This document shows positions 43,594-47,572 of a stretch of DNA of 47,572 nt, piece after piece (position 1 is the stretch's first letter; each line of letters begins with the position of its first letter). The notes under the pieces were generated by a model. It saw only the letters and a program-made list of their open reading frames with translations, made no database searches and was not told the origin of the DNA. The stretch is from the NCBI GenBank assembly GCA_009694095.1, contig SHVV01000004.1, forward strand, positions 1 through 47,572. The letters run 5' to 3'. Made by a program: the position numbers and the translations under genes. The DNA is from Alphaproteobacteria bacterium. GTDB lineage: Bacteria > Pseudomonadota > Alphaproteobacteria > SHVV01.

Positions 43594-44128
43594 GTGTCCG
43601 ACAGTTCCCGCTATGAAGTGCAGCTGAAAACCCGCGGCTCGTGGGCCAAGGATTCGTTTCATCCGGGCAAGGTCGCTGCGATGGTGGTGGCCCAAAAGCT
43701 CATCAAAGCTGCAAAGTGCGATGGCGTTCGGATCTGCGGCCTGGTTCCCGTCAAACCGGCGGACGCGTCGGTCGGCACGCGCGAGCTAGCCCGCGGGGCA
43801 TACCTTTTTCGACAGGGAGCAGCGGGGGACGAGGCCTACGTTATCGAAAGCGGCCATATGGAGGTCCTGTTGGGGGAACGCGGCAGCGAAAGAATCTTTG
43901 GCGTTCTCGATCGGGCCGATATGGTGGGTGAAATTGCCTTGATCGACGATCAACCGCGCATGGCGTTGGCACGAGCGAAAACCGCCGCCGTGCTTACGGT
44001 TGTACCGAAATCGACATTTCGCGCTCGCATCGACCGAATTGCCGACATCGATCCATTCATTAGCCTCCCTCCTTGCAACCTACGTCGAACGTCTTCGGTT
44101 TTACGCGGCGCCAACACCGCCCAGCTAA
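43594..44128 (+). pseudogene. Cyclic-nucleotide-binding-domain protein with C-terminal frameshift
   Basis: GTG start; ELARGAYLFRQGAAGDEAYVIESGHMEVLLGERGSERIFGVLDRADMVGEIALIDDQPRMALARAKTAAVLTVVPKSTF; after DPFISL the neighbouring frame reads LLATYVERLRFYAAPTPPS* (TAA 44126-44128), the expected continuation. Confidence 0.7.
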
Positions 44129-44189
44129 CGAGGCTGGCGTATCGAAGCGATCGTATTGACACATCGCGGGCGGCGGTTACCGTGGCGTC

Positions 44190-45170
44190 ATGGCGATCAA
44201 GCGTGAGGATGTCGCGTTCTATAGCGAAGGAGTAAAGCTCTGGGGGCGCCTTTGTCTCCCGGAGGGTTACGCGCTCGGCCAGCGCCGGCCGGCGGTAGTC
44301 AACCTCGTTGGGTTCACTGGAACCTACGACTACAAAGGCTCCTCCGCCGACTTGGGCGATCGTCTGGCGCGCGAGGGCTACGTGACGCTCGGGTTCGACT
44401 ATCGCGGTTTTGGTCGGAGCGAGGGCGCTCATCGCATCGTCAATCCGCTGATGCAGGTGAGGGACGTGCAAAATGCCATCACCTACCTGCAAACGCGACC
44501 AGAAGTCGATCCGAACCGGATCGCTTTGTGGGGGCGCAGCCTGGGCGCGGGGATCGCCTGCTATACCGGGGCCGTTGATCGGCGCATCGGTGCGGTCGTG
44601 TCGTATGCCGCTGTCGCTGACGGGCATCGTTGGCTGCGCCATCTCATTCCGGGTCCGGAGTGGCAGGATTTGATGCAGGCGGTAGAGGTCGATCGGCGTG
44701 CGCGCGTTCTTGGCAACGCGCCGCCAAAGACGATCGCCGCCTACGACATCGCCCGCAAACGCCGCGCCGACTACGTCGCCGAAAATGCCGATGACGAGAA
44801 ACTTGGTCATATCGGCGGCGAGATCTTATTGGAGAGCGCGCAGACGATTGCTGCTTTTTCGGCCGAATCGGTGATCAATCAGATGACGGGACGTCCGATT
44901 CTTTTCGTTCATGCTCAGTCGGACGCCACGGTCCCGCCAGACCATACCCGGTCGCTGTACGAAAAATGCGGCGAACCCAAGGCACTCTGGCTTATTCCGG
45001 CCGACTGGTCGAAGGGTCACTACGGCATGTTCAAAGGCCAAAACGACCCTTCCGAAAATACGCCGTGGGCGCGCCTGACACGGCCGATCGTGCGCTGGTT
45101 GAAGGAAGTTTTTCCGGTCAACGAAGCTCCGAACCTCGGGGTGGTGCGTGGCGCGTTTCGCGTCGACTGA
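44190..45170 (+). CDS. Alpha/beta hydrolase (dienelactone hydrolase/acetylxylan esterase-like)
   Basis: MAIKREDVAFYSEGVKLWGRLCLPEG...VNLVGFTGTYDYKGSSADLGDRLAREGYVTLGFDYRGFGRSEG...IALWGRSLGAGIACYTGA...RPILFVHAQSDATVPPDHT. Confidence 0.85.
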   Translation: MAIKREDVAFYSEGVKLWGRLCLPEGYALGQRRPAVVNLVGFTGTYDYKGSSADLGDRLAREGYVTLGFDYRGFGRSEGAHRIVNPLMQVRDVQNAITYLQTRPEVDPNRIALWGRSLGAGIACYTGAVDRRIGAVVSYAAVADGHRWLRHLIPGPEWQDLMQAVEVDRRARVLGNAPPKTIAAYDIARKRRADYVAENADDEKLGHIGGEILLESAQTIAAFSAESVINQMTGRPILFVHAQSDATVPPDHTRSLYEKCGEPKALWLIPADWSKGHYGMFKGQNDPSENTPWARLTRPIVRWLKEVFPVNEAPNLGVVRGAFRVD

Positions 45171-45173
45171 AGG

Positions 45174-45814
45174 ATGGGTTGCCCCACGACAAGTGCCGGC
45201 GAGGCCCGTTCCGCAAAACCGACGAACGCACGATTGCTCCTGCGGAAGGTACGGCCCTTCCTGTCGCGCACTTTTTTCGGCGACATCCGCCTTATCTTCC
45301 AATATCCGACCAACGAACTTCGGTTCGTCCCGCAACCGGGGCTCACGTACTTTAGGTACAACTCGTTCGCCGAGATTCCGGTTGATGCGGTCGCGGGATC
45401 GGAGCGGGAGATCGGCAGCGATTTTTCCGATGCGGCAAAGACACGCTTTGACGAAGACGCTGGCTATACGTTCTACGCCACGAAGGCGTCGCCGCCGGGG
45501 TGAGTTGGACGAAGAGTGGCCGGAACATCGCGCGCTGGTTCATCGACCTCTCTCCCGACGACGTTGTCGCGTATGCGGCGGTCACCGCGCCGCGTTTGCG
45601 GGGACGCGGCCTACGCGCTAGTTTCCTACCGTTCATGGTTCAAGAGGAGCTGCGTCGGGGCGCGCGCGATATCTACTGCGACGTTTCGAAATTCAACCCG
45701 GCGGCGATGCGCAACAACCAGAAACAAGGCTGGCACTACCTGGCCGAAGTGCGCGCCCGTAAGACGCTGTTCGGGCGCAAACTCTTCGACCTCCCGACCA
45801 GTCGCGCGAATTGA
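45174..45814 (+). pseudogene. GNAT-type acetyltransferase split by a frameshift
   Basis: Frame 1: GDIRLIFQYPTNELRFVPQPGLTYFRYNSFAEIPVDAVAGSEREIGSDFSDAAKTRFDEDAGYTFYATK; continues in another frame GVAAGVSWTKSGRNIARWFIDLSPDDVVAYAAVTAPRLRGRGL...FNPAAMRNNQKQGWHYLAEVRARKTLFG; shift around 45480-45490. Confidence 0.6.
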
Positions 45815-45880
45815 GGACGCTCGAAATTTTCCTCGCCATGGAAAGGTGGCCCGGTAACGCAGCCATTGTCAGGATCGCCC

Positions 45881-46924
45881 ATGCGTCTCTTCACTACCAT
45901 CCCGCAGGATGACCTTAATCTCGTCGCTTCCGGGGCGAAAGCCGCCGAAGACGCTGGCTATGACGGCATCGTCGCCATGGAGAATTCGCATGACCCGTTC
46001 CTGCCGTTGGGGATCGCAGCGACGGTAACGAAGCGAGTCGAGCTTCTCACCGGTATCGCTATCGCATTCGCCCGCAGCCCGATGTCGGCGGCGAATATCG
46101 GATGGGACCTCCAGGTCGCCTCCAAGGGTCGCTTCGTCATGGGGTTGGGCAGCCAGGTCAAGGGGCACAACGAGCGGCGCTTTAGCGTGCCGTGGAGCCC
46201 GCCCGCGCCGCGAATGCGCGAATACGTCGAAGCGTTGAACGCGATCTGGCACTGTTGGAAACACGGCACCAAGCTCGATTATCGCGGGAAGCATTACAAC
46301 TTCACGCTGATGACGCCGAATTTTGTACCGGAGCATCCGAACTATCCCATCCCACCGGTTACGATCGCGGCCGTTGGCCCGGCGATGCTCAAGGTCGCCG
46401 GCGCGGTGTGCGACGGCGTCCGTTTACATCCGTTCTGCACGCGGAAATACATGGAGGATGTCGTCGTACTGAAACTCGCCGAAGGGTGGGCGCTGTCTGG
46501 GCGAAGGCGCGAGAATTTCGAAATCACCGGCGGCGGATTTTTGGCGACGGGAGCCGATGACGCGGAAGTCGCGCGGTCTGTCGAGTCGGTACGCAAGCGA
46601 GTTGGGTTCTACGGCTCGACGAAGGCTTATTTTCCCGTATTGGAAGTGCACGGACTTCGTGACCTCGGCGAAAAGCTTTTCCAGATGTCGGTCAAAGGTC
46701 AGTGGGCGGATATGGCGCGCGAGATCTCGGACGATGTGGTCCGGCTATTCGCCGCGGTCGGTCGCTACGATCAAATCGCCGCCGAGATCGCGAGTCGCTT
46801 CGGCGGAATTTCCGATTCAATCTTCGCTAGCATATCGTCAACCGCGCCCGCGGGCCTGCCGCCCGACATCATCCAGGATGTCCGGCGAATTCCGGCGGCG
46901 TTTACCGGGTTCGCGCCGGTTTAG
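45881..46924 (+). CDS. LLM-class (luciferase-like) flavin-dependent oxidoreductase, possibly F420-dependent
   Basis: MRLFTTIPQDDLNLVASGAKAAEDAGYDGIVAMENSHDPFLPLGIAATVTKRVELLTGIAIAFARSPMSAANIGWDLQVASKGRFVMGLGSQVKGHNERRFSVPWSPP. Confidence 0.88.
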   Translation: MRLFTTIPQDDLNLVASGAKAAEDAGYDGIVAMENSHDPFLPLGIAATVTKRVELLTGIAIAFARSPMSAANIGWDLQVASKGRFVMGLGSQVKGHNERRFSVPWSPPAPRMREYVEALNAIWHCWKHGTKLDYRGKHYNFTLMTPNFVPEHPNYPIPPVTIAAVGPAMLKVAGAVCDGVRLHPFCTRKYMEDVVVLKLAEGWALSGRRRENFEITGGGFLATGADDAEVARSVESVRKRVGFYGSTKAYFPVLEVHGLRDLGEKLFQMSVKGQWADMAREISDDVVRLFAAVGRYDQIAAEIASRFGGISDSIFASISSTAPAGLPPDIIQDVRRIPAAFTGFAPV

Positions 46925-47067
46925 GAGCGACGTCTGCATTGAGTTAGTCTCGCTGTGGTAATTGGTAAAGTTGCAGATTCGCTGCCAACACATCTAGTAA
47001 GTGCAAAACTGATAGCAAGAATGACAAATTTAATTTTCATAGATTAGTTCCTTTTAATCTATCCTCG

Positions 47068-47205
47068 CTAGATAACATAATCCTCTTCTTTGGCTTTGCG
47101 TTTACCGGCATGTTCATCGCGCAAAGTCCTAATCCAACCACGACCACGGCGTTCGCCAGAATTGCCACATTCTTCACAGGTAGCTTCGGTCATGCTCTCT
47201 GCCAT
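47068..47205 (-). CDS. Small (45 aa) CxxC zinc-ribbon-like protein
   Basis: Below the ORF-track cutoff: MAESMTEATCEECGNSGERRGRGWIRTLRDEHAGKRKAKEEDYVI*; stop 47068-47070, start 47203-47205; AT-rich hairpin 47039-47062 downstream. Confidence 0.5.
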   Translation of the reverse strand: MAESMTEATCEECGNSGERRGRGWIRTLRDEHAGKRKAKEEDYVI

Positions 47206-47329
47206 ACGTTACGGACGCTTGGTCGGCGATCAGATGATCGTGCGCGCCGGCTTTTCTCCGCCGGGCGCCTCTGCGGGCGTGAAGCTGCAGCGAGATCGGT
47301 GTAGAATCATTCCATAGGCCCAGGAGGAA

Positions 47330-47572
47330 ATGATGCCGAGGATCGACATTCACCACGTCGCGCTCAAATGTAAAAAGGGGAGGCTTAAAGAAACCGAGAA
47401 ATTTTATACCAAGCTGCTCGGCATGACCTACGCGAATCGCCCCGATCTAGGTTTTCCGGGCGCGTGGCTCAACATGGACAAGACAATGTTCCACCTGATC
47501 GAGAAGGAAGACGACAAGAATCTCGATCCTTGGTACCGACGCGGCGAGTCGAAGAGCCAGGTCGATCACATC
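47330..47572 (+). CDS. VOC/glyoxalase-family protein, N-terminal part (runs off the window edge)
   Basis: aggagg RBS then ATG: MMPRIDIHHVALKCKKGRLKETEKFYTKLLGMTYANRPDLGFPGAWLNMDKTMFHLIEKE. Confidence 0.85.
   Translation, partial: MMPRIDIHHVALKCKKGRLKETEKFYTKLLGMTYANRPDLGFPGAWLNMDKTMFHLIEKEDDKNLDPWYRRGESKSQVDHI

Noticed and set aside
1-47572. tRNA, rRNA, transposase or integrase genes
   Set aside because: None recognised by eye on either strand; a tRNAscan/Infernal run would be needed to exclude small RNAs.

Overview
High-GC bacterial window of about 47.6 kb, dominated by catabolic (CoA-thioester and aromatic/heteroaromatic) genes. Left half (1-27.3 kb) is mostly minus strand: SDR start, two MaoC-like hydratases, CaiB/BaiF CoA-transferase, DHA2-type MFS exporter (+), a two-subunit B12-dependent acyl-CoA mutase with an unusual active site, acyl-CoA dehydrogenase, hydantoinase/oxoprolinase B and A, amidase (+), acyl-CoA ligase (+), MDR oxidoreductase (+), thiolase, alpha/beta hydrolase, a three-subunit molybdenum hydroxylase plus CoxG-like protein, a NicX-type (2,5-dihydroxypyridine dioxygenase-like) enzyme, an interrupted inositol-1-phosphate synthase gene (+), a FecCD permease remnant and a gamma-glutamyltransferase. 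Right half (28-47.6 kb) is mostly plus strand: two tandem alpha/beta hydrolases, ACMSD-like amidohydrolase, two-domain VOC (extradiol-type) protein, RidA, one Rieske oxygenase, a second amidohydrolase, three paralogous Rieske oxygenases around a 4,5-dihydroxyphthalate decarboxylase/NMT1-like gene, a thiolase-fold protein with a C-terminal DUF35-type zinc ribbon, thiolase, dienelactone-hydrolase-like protein, LLM oxidoreductase and a partial VOC protein. Points that most deserve follow-up: (i) the mutase has lost the two conserved active-site histidine motifs; (ii) a NicX / Mo-hydroxylase / CoxG operon sits behind a perfect 14-bp palindrome; (iii) a VOC/ACMSD-like/RidA/hydrolase cluster resembles a modified meta-cleavage pathway for nitrogen-containing aromatics; (iv) at least five genes carry one or two point lesions or frameshifts, and there are two recombination scars. 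No rRNA, tRNA, CRISPR array or intact mobile element was recognised. All family assignments come from reading motifs by eye; no database search was run.
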